64,000 nucleotides of DNA from Penicillus capitatus (lineage: Eukaryota > Chlorophyta), in the NCBI GenBank assembly GCA_965649825.1, contig OZ287704.1, forward strand, positions 434,001 to 498,000. The letters are read 5' to 3'. Below, one piece after another: positions 1 through 11,185 of the stretch (position 1 is its first letter; every line of letters starts with the position of its first letter). The notes under the pieces are model-generated. The model did no database searches, had not been told where the DNA came from, and was given only the letters and a program-made list of their open reading frames with translations. A program made the position numbers and the translations under genes.

Positions 1-68
1 GGCGCGTCGCTTAACGGTTGGGCAACCTCGTCTGTTGAGGCAGCTTTGACGGATAGGTTGAAACAGCG

Positions 69-2002
69 ATGCCTGTCTACACAGCTGAGAAGACGACTTC
101 CTGGGCAACAGGACTGTGGAGAGGAGGGTGGTCTGTGCTGCTCTTGGCGCTGTCCTTTCTGCCATGGACGACTTCGGCCCTCTTGCCAAGAGCACAGCTG
201 CCGACTCATGTCTGTTCTCTGCTTCGGTCACCGTTTGTTGTGGGAGTTCATGAAGGGCGGCCGGTTGATATAGTCCATCGCTGTCGTTGCGCATGGACAG
301 GTGGCAAGTCTCTCGACGGGGATCATCCAAAGGAGTCTCCACAGAACAGCCATCCAACCCCCCGTGGTACTCCCTCTGCTACATTCGTACGGACAGCACA
401 TGAGCATTGCGGTCATGTAGCTGCGATTTACGGCACTCGTGGGATCGGCAATGTTGGCAACATCCACTGCCATTCGATGGAGGTGTCGGGCGACGATGGC
501 TAAGACGGATGCATCGTCGGAGATCGAAGATGAGACAGACTTGGATCCGAGTCCTGCAAAGCCTGTGATCTTTGCTCTGGGATTGGCGTCTGCTATGGTA
601 GACACGTTTCGTGTGGATTTGCCGAGGCAACACCACTTGCCGCGTTCGGATCGTCCCAAGACGTCACATCGTGTCCATCTGGACATCAATGCTGAAGAGT
701 ACGATGCACTGGCGTCTATCTTGAAACGCACGAAAGAATCGTCAACGATCCATGCGGCAAAACTCGATCCCATACGCAGACTGCTCACTGCTCCCGAGAT
801 GGATCCCACTCCGAAGACTCCGTTTAAAGGATTCGTCGAAAATTTGGAAGAGAAAACGAAGTCGGACATCAGTTTTCTGCGACGGTTCATCATGAGGCTG
901 TCCAATCGAGGCAGGTCCTGTCCACCCAACAAACGGCGTTGATTGTGGTTATGGACATTAGGGCGTGGGAAGTATGATTGCATGAAGGAGTTGGCATCCT
1001 TTGAAGGGCCACCGGCCGAAGCAGGCATGTTGCGATCGGTGACAGCGCCAGCAGACAGTAAATATGATTTCTTGGCCGGATTGCTGAAAGGAAAATGGAG
1101 AGCGCCGACAAGAGAGGGCATTCCGCACTGGGATCCGATGTCGTTGTTAGCTACGCTGACGGAACAACCAACTGTACAAGATTTGAACGGCGCACGTATG
1201 TCGTTCATTTCTCTGTCTGGTACCCAAAGCTGTTTTTAGGTACCATTCGCCGTCTGGGCGATTTTTCAGAAGATCCGCCCAATCCTTACGATCCGCTGGA
1301 CATTGTTGACAAGAACGCAGATGCACAGACCAATGGCACGTTCGCTTCGACAAAGGAGATTTTGAACGGCTCACAGAAGGGGGAGAGTGAAACGCAGTCG
1401 GTAGCACAAGAACTTTCCCCACTGGCCATTGACGTCCAAAGCACCAATCGTTACGACACTTCGAGTGAAATCACAGAAGAAGACGCTTCGCCAAAACAAG
1501 ACAGAGCGTCACCTTCGATAGACACTGGAGATCGCCCCAAGCATTCTGACAATGATGTGGCGAAAGACGTCCAAGCTGGCTCGATGACAGACAAACCTAT
1601 CTCTATCGAGCAACAGATCCATAAGCATACACATCCGCCGCCGCCATCTGATCCCGCCGGCCGCGATCAGAATGGAATCTCTCCTCAGTTACAGGAAATC
1701 GAGAAACATCTGAACGCAGTATCCCTTCTCGCCAAAGATGCCAATCAGACGGCACGCAATGCACTGAAGGCAGAAGTTGAACAGATCAAGAACATGCAAA
1801 GCATGCATCGCCAGACATCTACCGTAAGAAGGACAGTGTTTTGAATACATGAGCGTCATCTGTGTGTTCTTAGACTATTGATACGGCTGACGTGAAGTCG
1901 GCGTTAAAGATGCCTGCTGCCCGACGGGTGCAGGAAACAATGCGCCAGATCACCGCCGAGTTAACACAAGTGAGCTGCGAAATTTCGAAGATGCATCATT
2001 GA
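69..2002 (+). CDS. Multi-exon coiled-coil protein, possibly secreted; 5' exons unresolved
   Basis: I do not recognise this gene. Three stretches on the plus strand have protein-like composition: an open frame from 69 whose first ~37 residues look like a signal peptide (hydrophobic core LLLALSFL), a charged segment at about 496-860, and a long frame from 1095. The 3' end is well supported: a 50-nt GT..AG intron at 1824-1873 joins ...HRQTST to TIDTADVK, and the reading ends at TGA 2000-2002. The C-terminal ~80 residues are heptad-like and rich in Q, A, E and K, consistent with a coiled coil. Frames between 400 and 1095 switch more than once, so introns there are certain but not placed. A 326-codon open frame on the opposite strand (228-1208) is probably a shadow of this gene. 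Confidence 0.4.
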
Positions 2003-2256
2003 GAAGCTGTCTTGGGCAATGAGAAGAAACATCGAGAAGATATTCCTCCTGTGCTGTGTGACACGGGTCTGTCTGTGTTTGTGCCAATTTTAGAGATAAG
2101 ATTTTTGATGCCCGGCAACAATATGGAGCACATTTCATTACTCCTATGTGCCTGCAATTGCCTTAACCAGACAGGAAAGGGGCAAATGCACACAACGTTG
2201 CAAGTTGTGTCGTCCCGAGAGGATACGCGTTTACAGTTTGCAAATAACGACGCCGA

Positions 2257-2279
2257 TGCGTGCGTGCGTGCGTGCGTGC
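2257..2279. repeat. (TGCG)n microsatellite
   Basis: About six copies of TGCG lie between the preceding gene and the beta-helix pseudogene. It is a simple tetranucleotide repeat with no coding role apparent. Confidence 0.85.
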
Positions 2280-2505
2280 CAGCAGGTCATGGCCAGGCCC
2301 GTCGTTCTTGACCACCTGCATCTTCCCTCACACTGTTGTTGTGTTCTGCGTCGGATCCCTGTTCGCCACCTTCTCGTGAAGGGCATTGCCAGCTGCGTGT
2401 GTGCTGTCATGACGAGAGGCACCATGCGGTGGCATCACTTCTCGTTTTTTTTCCTTCAAGGTGTTTCAAATAAACGCCAGAAAACACAACGACAACAATC
2501 ACTCG

Positions 2506-4714
2506 ATGCTTGACTTCATAAAACGAACGAAACAACTATCGTGCACAACATTGACACTCGTTATTCTCTCACTCGGTTTCGTCTGCGGACAAGGTACCTA
2601 CCTACCTTCGTCTTCACGTTTTCTGGATTTTCGTTCGAATGTGGTGAGCAGAGGATGGCAATGCATTCGTTGTCACGACGACTTGGCAGTTGGAGAACAC
2701 AGTGAAGGGATTGCAAAACGGCCAGTCTGTTATCATCGATGCTAGGACTTTGAAATTACGCCAACCATTATCCATTACGGGACGCAATGTTACCGTACTC
2801 GGTGTCAAAGAGACGACTCTGGAATGCCCAGAATCGTCACCGGCATTGCTTCTCTACGGTCGCGATGTCCACCTTGAGAATCTGCGTTTCTCAGGATGTC
2901 AGGGACAGCCAGCTGTCACCATCGAGGGAAACGGCCGACGCACGGTCCGCGTCTTTATGGAGCGCGTTGCTTTTGACGACAACAACGGAACAGCAGCGGA
3001 ATGGTATATAGCATCTGACCGTGCATCCTCGCCGCTCAGCATCCGACGCTGCCGAGAAGCTCCTTGCGAGGCGAGCGTCTCGGTGGAGATATCTGAAGCT
3101 GTCTTTTCGAACAACCATGGAGATCAAGGCGGAGCGATTTTCTGCCAAGATGCTTCACTGATCGTGCGCCAATCCACGTTTCAGTAGAACACGGCACAGC
3201 GAAGCGGAGGGGCGATCTTTGCCACAGGGCCAACGGCGAACGTGACAGTCGATTCCTGTCGATTTGAAGAGAATCGTGTGACAGGGAGAGGACAGGATCG
3301 ACCTGTGAATGCTGCGTCGACGGGACAGTTACTAGAAGTCGTCTCCTACTGGACCTTTCCCTTTCCCACATCGACGGGCGGAGCCATCGACATCTTTACC
3401 ATTGCTCATTTCTCCATCCACAACACAAACTTCTCTTCCAACACAGCGCTCGCTGGAGGTGCTATTGCGATGACGATCGATGTTGACAGCATCGATGCCG
3501 AAAACAGACCTACAGAATTCATTGCCAGTGTTTCTAACTGCATCTTCTGTCAAAACCAAGCAAACAACACAGAAGAAGTGTCGGACGTTGCAGCACATGA
3601 TTTTCATATGGGAGGTGCCATGTATGTCGTGCCCAACTCGATTAAGGTCCTGTGGCTCAGGACGACATTTCCGCTGTTTGTGCTCGCCTTCTTTATCGTC
3701 GCCAATGGCATCGCTGTCTTCAGAAGGCGCTGGACGCGCACTGAGCCTCCTAGAGTACATGGGATCAAGGATTACGTGACCATCAAGTCCTACAGCGTGG
3801 TGACGATTATCGTCGTTGCTTTTTTCTCCTATATCAGTGTGACAACCGAATTCATAAGGACCGCCAACTGCATTCGAGTGGACCAGTCGTCGACTGGACA
3901 TCGTTATGATCTCTATGCGGTGGAGACAGGAGATAGAGTGTGGGCAGAGGATACGTCTCTGTATTGCTTTCGCGGAGATCATATCGTCACCGGAGTCCTG
4001 GGCATTCTTGGTCTCATTTTCTTTTCTATGACCTCTATTCTCTTCATTCTGCTGTGGCTGCCACGGAATGCCTCCAGACTGGACGATCCGGCATTCATTT
4101 CCTTGTACGGCTTTATCTACCAAGGATACAAAGAACAGTGGTATGCGACACCATGGGAGGCGGTCATTGCCATTCGGAAAGCACTCATCGCTGCAGTTGT
4201 GGTCTTTGCGTTTCCTCTTGGACCCAATCTGCAAGGCATCTGTGCCATGGGTGTGATCATCTTGGCCATCGCACTGCAGTCGATTGTTTCCCCTTTCAAA
4301 TCGTTTGATGGGCATCCCAATGTACCAGCCTATGCCGGCCAAGTGTTCCGATCGCTGGGGATGGAAGCCCTGGCACGTATGTGGGTCAGCATCAATAACA
4401 AGATCTCGCTCAATGATTTGGAAAAGGCGTCGCTTATGGCATCTCTCACCGTGTTCTATTCGGGAATCTTGTTTTACGATGAGAATACGAGTCGTGATGG
4501 CAAATTCATCATGGCTGCTTTCACATTCGCCATCAATCTCGGCTTTTTTGCTTACGCTCTCTATCGATTATACACCGGAGCACATGTCTCTGTGGATCTC
4601 TACTGTGCACATCTGAAGATGGTGGATCCATCCAAAGCCATTCCTGATGGAACTGGAGTGATCGGTCTCCTCCTGCGTGCCATCATCATATACCAAAATC
4701 GTGACGTCTTCTGA
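2506..4714 (+). pseudogene. Damaged beta-helix/multi-TM membrane protein (short copy)
   Basis: Third, truncated member of the family also found at 20857-25990 and 57288-62600. Exon 1 (2506-2593) encodes a signal peptide starting MLDFIKRTKQ; a 58-nt intron (2594-2651) leads to a right-handed beta-helix region with recurring GGAI-type turns, then about seven hydrophobic segments. The extracellular motif WAEDTSLYCFRGDH matches the paralogues. Two lesions are visible. An in-frame TAG at 3185-3187 interrupts STFQ*NTAQ. The cysteine-rich module and first TM helix present in both paralogues are missing: the frame jumps from a beta-helix turn (GGAMYVV) straight to the second TM helix (VLWLRTT, near 3645). 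Ignoring the stop, the product is 716 aa against about 1600 in the paralogues. The TM part has no further damage, so a recently disabled gene, a sequencing error at the TAG, or expression of the downstream part are all possible. Confidence 0.65.
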
Positions 4715-5104
4715 GAAAACATTGCGTTTTACAGTACTGGACGAGTCATCGCTTGAAAGAGCACCATTGAAGTATCTGCACATGATAGTGCCTTCGAAAC
4801 AAGGGGACGGACATATCACAAACGACCTACCTTACGTTTTCATTCGTGTCACCGCTTGATCGCGTCTGATCCATGGGAATGCTGTGTAACCTATATAAGA
4901 AAATGTCGCACCGCCGAATACCTGTTTGTGGAAAGTGGACCATTTAAACAACTTTCATACTACAAGGGAAGTGAGCAGATAGAAAGAACAATGGATAAGG
5001 ACAAACGACAATATTCAATGCAGAAGGGATAGAGATTCAGTGTAGATGATTCTTGGACAGTTGATAATGCACATGCGCATCCCACGATTCCTTTCCTGTA
5101 TGTC
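4715..5104. other. Intergenic, convergent 3' ends
   Basis: No gene seen. It separates the 3' end of the beta-helix pseudogene from the 3' end of the minus-strand pseudoprotease. A CTATATAAG stretch near 4890 is not upstream of any recognised start, so I do not call it a promoter. Confidence 0.6.
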
Positions 5105-6947
5105 TCATTTCACACGATCGATAATTTTTTTTATCCACCTCATAAAAAACGCCACTTTCAAAAATTCGGCAGGTTGACCGCCGTCACATCCCCCAGAAGT
5201 GTTAGAGAATCCGAGACCGATCAGAATATCTTCCGCCCCGCCTGTCATGATCAATGGAGTGCCATCATCTCCTCGACACAGAGCTGCTCCAACGCCTGTC
5301 TCATCATTGCCAGCACAGATCGAAACGGGATTGAGGCCTTGGACACCATAACGCTCTCTGCATTCTTTCTTGGAAACGTATCCCACGACGCCTTCCTGCA
5401 GCTCTGAGGAGTGCGCTTCTCCAATAGATCGAGATCCCCACCCAACCACTCGCAAACGCAGACCATCTCTGCAGCAGTCGCGTTCTAAACACACACACCA
5501 ATCTCAGTCCCTTCTTCACAATCGGCCGTCATTCTCACGAAGATAGGGTAAACGAATCGGTGTCTTTGTGCTTTCGCGTTCCAACACGAGAACAGCCAAA
5601 TTGACAGAACGTGTAAGATTGTAATACTGTTCGTGAATGTAGTGTCCCGACACTTGGATGACCTCCGAGTCGTTTGGATCTCTGCTTGGATCACTCGCAA
5701 TGCCACCGATGTAGGTTTCGATGTATGTACTGGTTGGGAGTACTCTTCGATCCACACATGACGCCGTCGTCAGAACGAGGCGTTCGGTGATCAATACACC
5801 GTTGCATCGGTGGAGACCTCCCCGTGGCCGGACAGAAACGGTATATGGGTATCGACCAGGTGCCGCAGAACTGCCGCCCGAAATTCTCTCCACTATGCGG
5901 ATCTTTCCGCAATCGAAGTCACTTCTGTCAAATTCGTTGATGTCTTCATATACATCCTTCTGCTTCGAGAGCCACTCCGTATGAAAGGATATGTTTGTGA
6001 AAACAAACGGGGCACCATCGCTGCATTCTTTTGTCGCACGATTCGCCAGACCAATCAAGACTGGCGGCTTATCATGCCCTTTCCAGTGAAAGAGGCCACC
6101 TCCTCGATCGAGCTGGCAGTAACCCATATCTCCTCGAACACAGATCGAAGCGTTCTGCTTCATATTTTGTCCTCCACCCAAGAATTCGTCATCGGATCTG
6201 CGACAGAAGACAGGATATGCAACAAGAGTGTAGAAACGAATAGAAATGGACACACTGTTTAAAAAAATTGTCGCATGTTGGGTATGGCATGGAAGGAAAG
6301 GTCGCCATTTCCAGAGAACTGGCATAGGGCCCCGACTGAAAACGCCGACCGAGGCCAACATTCACGAAATCGACACCATCGCAGCAGTCTTCAAGGAGCT
6401 CGAAAGGAAGAGCGGTCCAGTTAACATGCGCCTGATTTTTTAGTCGAATGACAGCGATATCATAAACAGGATTGTAAGGTCCCCGGCCATCCTTGCCATT
6501 CCTGTACAGCTCATGAATAACAACATCCTTAATCTTGATCGCTTTCGCAGTGCAGTGACCACTGCCTCCTGCTCTATTGGCTTTGCGGCGTCCAGATAGG
6601 TTATCAGGCTCGAGCTCATAGGCGCCGACGAAGGCTTTGACATTCTTGATACCAAATCCCAATTCCTTCGAATCGATGCACGATGCCGATGTCACAATGA
6701 AGCTCGGCGAAATCAACGTCCCCGCGCAGTAATGCAGATCGAAGACACCTTTACGGAGAGAGACATAGAAGGGAAAGGCATCTCGTGGCGCCTGGGTTCG
6801 AATGTAGACGTCCTCGTGGCCATCGTGACTATCCAATCCGAACAGTTCGCTCAGACCGTCGCTGTCTGTCTGGGCGAATGCTTTGAGGAAAAGACAGAGA
6901 AACAGATAGCAAAGGAATACAGGAGACGGTATGTGGTCGAGAAGCAT
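5105..6947 (-). CDS. Secreted double trypsin-fold protein, both domains catalytically dead
   Basis: Spliced from exons 6947-6256, 6197-5539 and 5484-5105 (introns of 58 and 54 nt); 576 aa. A signal peptide (MLLDHIPSPVFLCYLFLC...) is followed by two chymotrypsin/trypsin-fold (S1 family) domains in tandem. Cysteine spacing and the overall order of trypsin motifs are kept, but the triad is not. Domain 1 has TSASC where TAAHC is expected (His57 to Ser), keeps the aspartate (DIAVIRL), and has LDRGGGL for GDSGGPL (Ser195 to Arg). Domain 2 has TTASC (His to Ser), NLAVLVL (Asp to Asn) and GDDGTPL (Ser to Asp). From family knowledge such serine-protease homologues act by binding, not cleavage, and are extracellular. 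Reading frames are clean, so this looks like a functional pseudoenzyme and not a decaying gene. The binding partner is unknown. Confidence 0.8.
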
Positions 6948-7019
6948 CTGCGCCCTGTGCAAATGTCTGCCTCCATTGCCAGGTTCGGAGCAGTGTCCAG
7001 TGAAAACGGTAAAAACCAT

Positions 7020-7765
7020 CGCGGCGTCAGGTTCGGAGTCCTTAGAGTCTTGCCAGCCGGTCTCCCGGGGAAAACGGTAAATTCAGTCACCGACCGCTAC
7101 GAGGCCCAGTTCTCATCCAGCGGTCATGTGTGAATGGCATATATACACGAGCAATCCCAACCGTCGTCCTAACACTCTTGATCCGATGAACCAATCAAAA
7201 TAGCTATGTCACACTAGACAGACTCTCTGTCTCGGACCTCTCTCCAGGACAACTGCCATCTGCAGGTGTTTTGTACGGTACATGCACACTGCCTGCCTTG
7301 TGTCTCGACAGCTCCGTGTCACATCTAGCTGTGATGATTGTCTTTGCCTGGAGGAAATGCACTCTGTTGAATTTGGTTTTCTTCTCTTGACAGTCCTGTC
7401 TTGACTAGGTATTCACAGGGTTCACTGTCTTGCAGAATGGGATGCTGTGTAAGCATATCTTCCTTCGTGGCCTTTCATCTCTCTTATCGCGAGCTCGAAC
7501 GATGATCCCGACGGTAACATCTTCTCTCATCTATTTGCCTTTGGTAAGGGAATGCCGCTTCGCTATCTATGCAGACTTTTTTTCTTTTTCTATGCAGAGT
7601 GGTATGTCCTTGAGTTGTCACATCATCATTGCTATTCGAACTTACCAGTAGCTGGAGGGAATCGATGCGACAAGCACATCGTAATGGCGAAATGCTCCAT
7701 GTCGTTCTTCACGATCGACGCGTTACCGTTCTTCATTCGACTGACAACATTTCCGTCGTTCCTCA
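7020..7765. other. Promoter region of the pseudoprotease plus unresolved sequence before eIF6
   Basis: A TATA-like run (ATATATA) at about 7139-7145 lies roughly 190 bp upstream of the minus-strand pseudoprotease start. Between 7438 and 7760 there is an ATG followed by a good donor (TGT|GTAAGC) and several pyrimidine tracts ending in CAG, which suggests a small intron-rich gene or 5' UTR exons of eIF6. I could not assemble a convincing protein. Confidence 0.3.
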
Positions 7766-8705
7766 ATGGCAACGCGATGCGTTTTCGAGAACAGCAACGA
7801 GGTTGGCGTGTTCGCCAATTTGACTAATGCCTACTGTATGGTCGCTTACGGACCGTCAGAGAATTTTTACAGGTTCGCCCCTCACTCCCCCAACATCCCT
7901 TTACGCACATTTCTCCGCGTTCAGTTCTTTCCAGTCCGAACTTTCCGATCATATCCCCGTCTTTAAAGCGTCCGTTGCCGAGACGCGTCTCATCGGCCGC
8001 ATGACGGTCGGCAACAAAAATGGCCTATTGCTACCGAATACCACAACGGACCAAGGTGAGATGCACTCACGCATACCGCCTTGTGAATGGACTGTCTCAG
8101 AGATGATGCACATTCGCAACTGCATCCCAGACGAAGTGGTTGTCCAACGCATCGACGAGAGATTATCTGCATTGGGCAATTGCATTGCCTGCAATGATTA
8201 CGTGGCACTCGTCCACAAAGACATCGACAAGGTGCACCGAGTACCTGCCTTCTGCATTTGATAGAGGGAAAGGCGTGTGAAGGATACCGTGGAGTTGATC
8301 TCGGATGTTCTGGGCGTTGAGGTTTTCCATTCGCAGATTGCGAGGAATGCATTGGTTGGGAGCTACTGCAAGATTTCGAATCAAGGAGGCCTGGTGCATC
8401 CCAAAACCAGCATCGAAGATGTGGACGAGCTGTCTTCTCTGTTGGGGATCCCCCTTGTCGCCGGTACCGTCAACCGTGGAAGCGATGTCGTCGCGGCGGG
8501 ATTGGTCATCAACGATTGGAGCGCCTTCTGTGGATTGACGACCACCGCAGCCGAAATGTCCGTCATTGAAAGGTCACATCACACTTTTGCCAAAAAAAGT
8601 GAGAATCATGTGGGTTATTGCTGCAGTGTGTTCAAGCTGCGCAATGCACGGCCTTCGAATGTCGCGAAAGAATTGAGACCTTCGTTAATCGATTCGTTAG
8701 TTTAA
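7766..8705 (+). CDS. EIF6: Eukaryotic translation initiation factor 6 (ribosome anti-association factor)
   Basis: Five exons: 7766-7872, 7925-8055, 8101-8231, 8283-8572 and 8627-8705, with introns of 52, 45, 51 and 54 nt; 245 aa, the usual length for eIF6. The protein aligns end to end with the family: [14 protein letters not shown] at the start, then [57 protein letters not shown] and the terminal SLIDSLV. eIF6 is a pentein-fold protein that binds the 60S subunit face, prevents premature joining with 40S, and is needed for 60S biogenesis in the nucleolus. The start is fixed by the conserved N-terminus. Confidence 0.97.
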
Positions 8706-8794
8706 TCGATTTTTGAAATCGAGACGTGACGGCGTGTTCGTTTGGCCGTTGCGTCGTTTCTGACCGTCTGCGCGTTTGTGAAGAAGACTGTGCG

Positions 8795-10010
8795 ATGTCG
8801 GACGACATGTATGGCGGCGAGTTGCCAGACGATGGACTGAATGAAGTGCTCGATGCTCCGAGCAACTTACAAAGCGTAAGAATGGCTACGATAATGCGCT
8901 TCGACGCCTTGACGCGAGAAATGGCCCATGTGGAGCGTCCGTTGTACGAATACGAATCGTGGTGTGCTGTTCAGCGTTTGCGATGACGTCGCCTTCTCTC
9001 TTTTCTCTGTGCAGCGCAGAACACCCAAAAAACAGAAAATCGCGAAAGATGCGTAAAACAAAAAACAAAGACGTAAAACAGAAACTCAAAACAGACGAAC
9101 GAGCGCATCAAAACGAAAAAGACGAAAAAGATAAAAAAAGCAAAAAGAATCGAAAGAGGTGTTTCTGTGCTGCAGGAGATTGCGACATTGAAGAAGAGAC
9201 TGGCTGAGGCCGAAGCAGAGAGAGATCGACTGAATGCTCAAGCAGTGCGTTCGTTGTCCTTATCCGAGATCACACTCACACTGTTCTCACTCTTTTGCCA
9301 GGCCTCCAAAGAGAAAGGACCCAAAACGGCGGCGCCGCCAGCGAATCAAGCAGAAGGAAAGCCAAAACAAGAAGGTGAATCCGAAGACAAAACGGCGGAA
9401 GATGCAGCGGAAGAGGCCAAGAACGATGCAGAGACACAGAAACAACGAGAAGAAGTTGATGGTCGATCGGTCTATGTTGGAAATGTCGATTATGCCACCA
9501 CGCCTGAAGAACTGCACAGTGTTTTCCAAGTCCACCACTCCTACGCTGTCTTCCAGGGTGAAAGGAGTCGTCGTGTAGAGCTGTGGGACAGTGAACCGTG
9601 TGACGGTGTTGACGGATCGTACGGGTGCTCCAAAGGGATACGCGTATGTGGAGTTTCTGGAACCGGATGCTGTCGAGGCGGCCATTGCTCTGTCGGAAAC
9701 AGAGATTCATAATCGACCGATCAAAGTCACATCATCTCACACATCTCACCAGACACACCGCTAGACGATTGAACCTAGGTGACGCCAAAGCGGACGAACA
9801 ATCCTGGTATGCGACGTGGTCGAGGAAGGGGACGAGGACGAGGCGGGTACTACGATTTCTATGGATGGTACGGAGGGTGAGCGCAGTTGCTGTAAGAGTG
9901 AGAATGAGTGACAGGTTTTGTGTGGTTGTAGTTATCCGCCGCCGATGCCCTACTTTCCTGGACCTGTGAGAGGACGAGGTCGCCGCGGACGTTGGTTTGC
10001 ACCGTACTGA
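8795..10010 (+). CDS. PABPN1: Nuclear poly(A)-binding protein, PABPN1/PABP2-like
   Basis: Six exons: 8795-8875, 9176-9244, 9302-9529, 9579-9725, 9779-9876 and 9932-10010; 233 aa. Order: acidic N-terminus (MSDDMYGGEL), a coiled coil (EIATLKKRLAEAEAERDR), a charged K/E linker, one RRM with the PABPN1-type RNP2 (RSVYVGNVDYATTPEEL) and RNP1 (GYAYVEF), then a C-terminal RG-rich tail (RGRGRGRGGYY and RGRGRRGRW). This is the PABPN1 architecture: the protein coats new poly(A) tails in the nucleus, stimulates poly(A) polymerase and sets tail length. The first intron (8876-9175) is about 300 nt, far longer than its neighbours and A-rich; an extra lysine-rich exon inside it cannot be excluded. Only 89 bp separate it from eIF6. 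Confidence 0.92.
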
Positions 10011-10477
10011 TCCATCTGATCGTGGTTTAGTCCCGACGTTTTCTTTCTCGCAAGTGTCTGCTTACGAGTTATTACGTACTACAAAACTGTAACCGCAGCG
10101 TTCCTCAAGAAAAGAGTGAGGAATGCTTATCGCATATGATCAGCCGTATGAGAATCGCAACAACAACACCATCGTTTATCGTCTTATTGCCATTGTGCAC
10201 AAGACGAGGAATCGTCGACTCTCACACCGTCTCACTCATTTCCCGTCTCTTCCTCCATCGCTTCTCTAAGCACACCGCTAGCGACATCTGACTCCAGGAC
10301 CTTAAACTTCACGCACGCTCGTATGTCACACTTATCACACTGGACTAAACTGGACTGGACTGTGTTTGAGTGCCGATCTATGCGGAGTGCACGCGACACT
10401 CATCGTGTCTGAGGATGTGTGCATTTTTGAATGCGTCACTTCAACGCAGGGCTTTCAAAAGAGTGAGATCATCTTCA
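10011..10477. other. Intergenic, convergent 3' ends
   Basis: It lies between the 3' end of the poly(A)-binding protein gene and the 3' end of the minus-strand RING gene. I see no open frame or RNA gene here. Confidence 0.6.
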
Positions 10478-11020
10478 CTATGTATTCGACTTTGAGAGTT
10501 CTGTGATCGGTTCTCTGCAACATGGGCACTGTCTTTTGATCACCAACCACCTCAACAGACACACACAACCGTCACTTCACTTCCGTCAATGAATGACTGT
10601 GAATTGCCAACTTCTTAAGACATCTCTTGCACACGCGATGTCCACAGGCAAGCGTACACCCCGTCACTTTATTTCGATCCCTATCTCTCTCTTCCAGTTC
10701 GATGACCTACATTCGTCACTCGACGTCACCATCCATCTTTTCAAAACACCGCTCACGGTTCTGAAATCGAGAAAGCACACAGGGCAGGATGGCTCCTCGA
10801 AGACGCGTCCATCTGTTCTTCTCATTCCCGATCGGTCCGACCTACTGCGCACGTATTCGCGCACTCGGCGACGCCATCGCTTTCCTTCTTTCCGCACGTC
10901 GATTGGACGTCGACCAACGTCCCCTTCATCTCGCATCGTTGCCGAGAACCTTGTCCATGGCATGAAGACGATGAGGAGGAGCAGAGCCAAAAACAACACG
11001 CCGTATGAGGCATCGCGCAT
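10478..11020 (-). CDS. Membrane-anchored RING-finger E3 ubiquitin ligase
   Basis: Exons 11020-10757, 10706-10581 and 10528-10478 (introns 50 and 52 nt); 146 aa. An N-terminal hydrophobic stretch (YGVLFLALLLLIVFMPW, residues ~6-23) should anchor it in a membrane. A basic, arginine-rich linker follows, then a RING finger assembled across all three exons: CPVC, then CTLACGH with VCKRC, then CPCC. That spacing (C-x2-C ... C-x3-CGH-x2-C-x2-C ... C-x2-C) is the C3HC4 class. RING proteins recruit an E2 enzyme and transfer ubiquitin to a substrate; the substrate here is unknown. Splicing is strongly supported because only the spliced product completes the zinc ligands. The start is the ATG just before the TM segment; an upstream in-frame ATG at 11137 would add 39 residues. 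Upstream neighbour: the phosducin-like gene on the same strand. Confidence 0.8.
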
Positions 11021-11185
11021 GACGAAGTCTAAGAAAGACACCAAACCACGACCCATTCTCTTCAAACGCATGCATCCGCTGTACGATGCACTTGACACCA
11101 GTGAAATCGCAGTCGGTACGCTCTCTACTAACCGCACCCATCATCGGAGCCGCTTCACCTCGTTGAAACCGCTTAACATAAGGGA

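Noticed and set aside
228-1208. 326-codon open frame on the minus strand
   Set aside because: It lies opposite plus-strand coding segments, is rich in Ser and Arg, and has no domain; most likely an antisense shadow.
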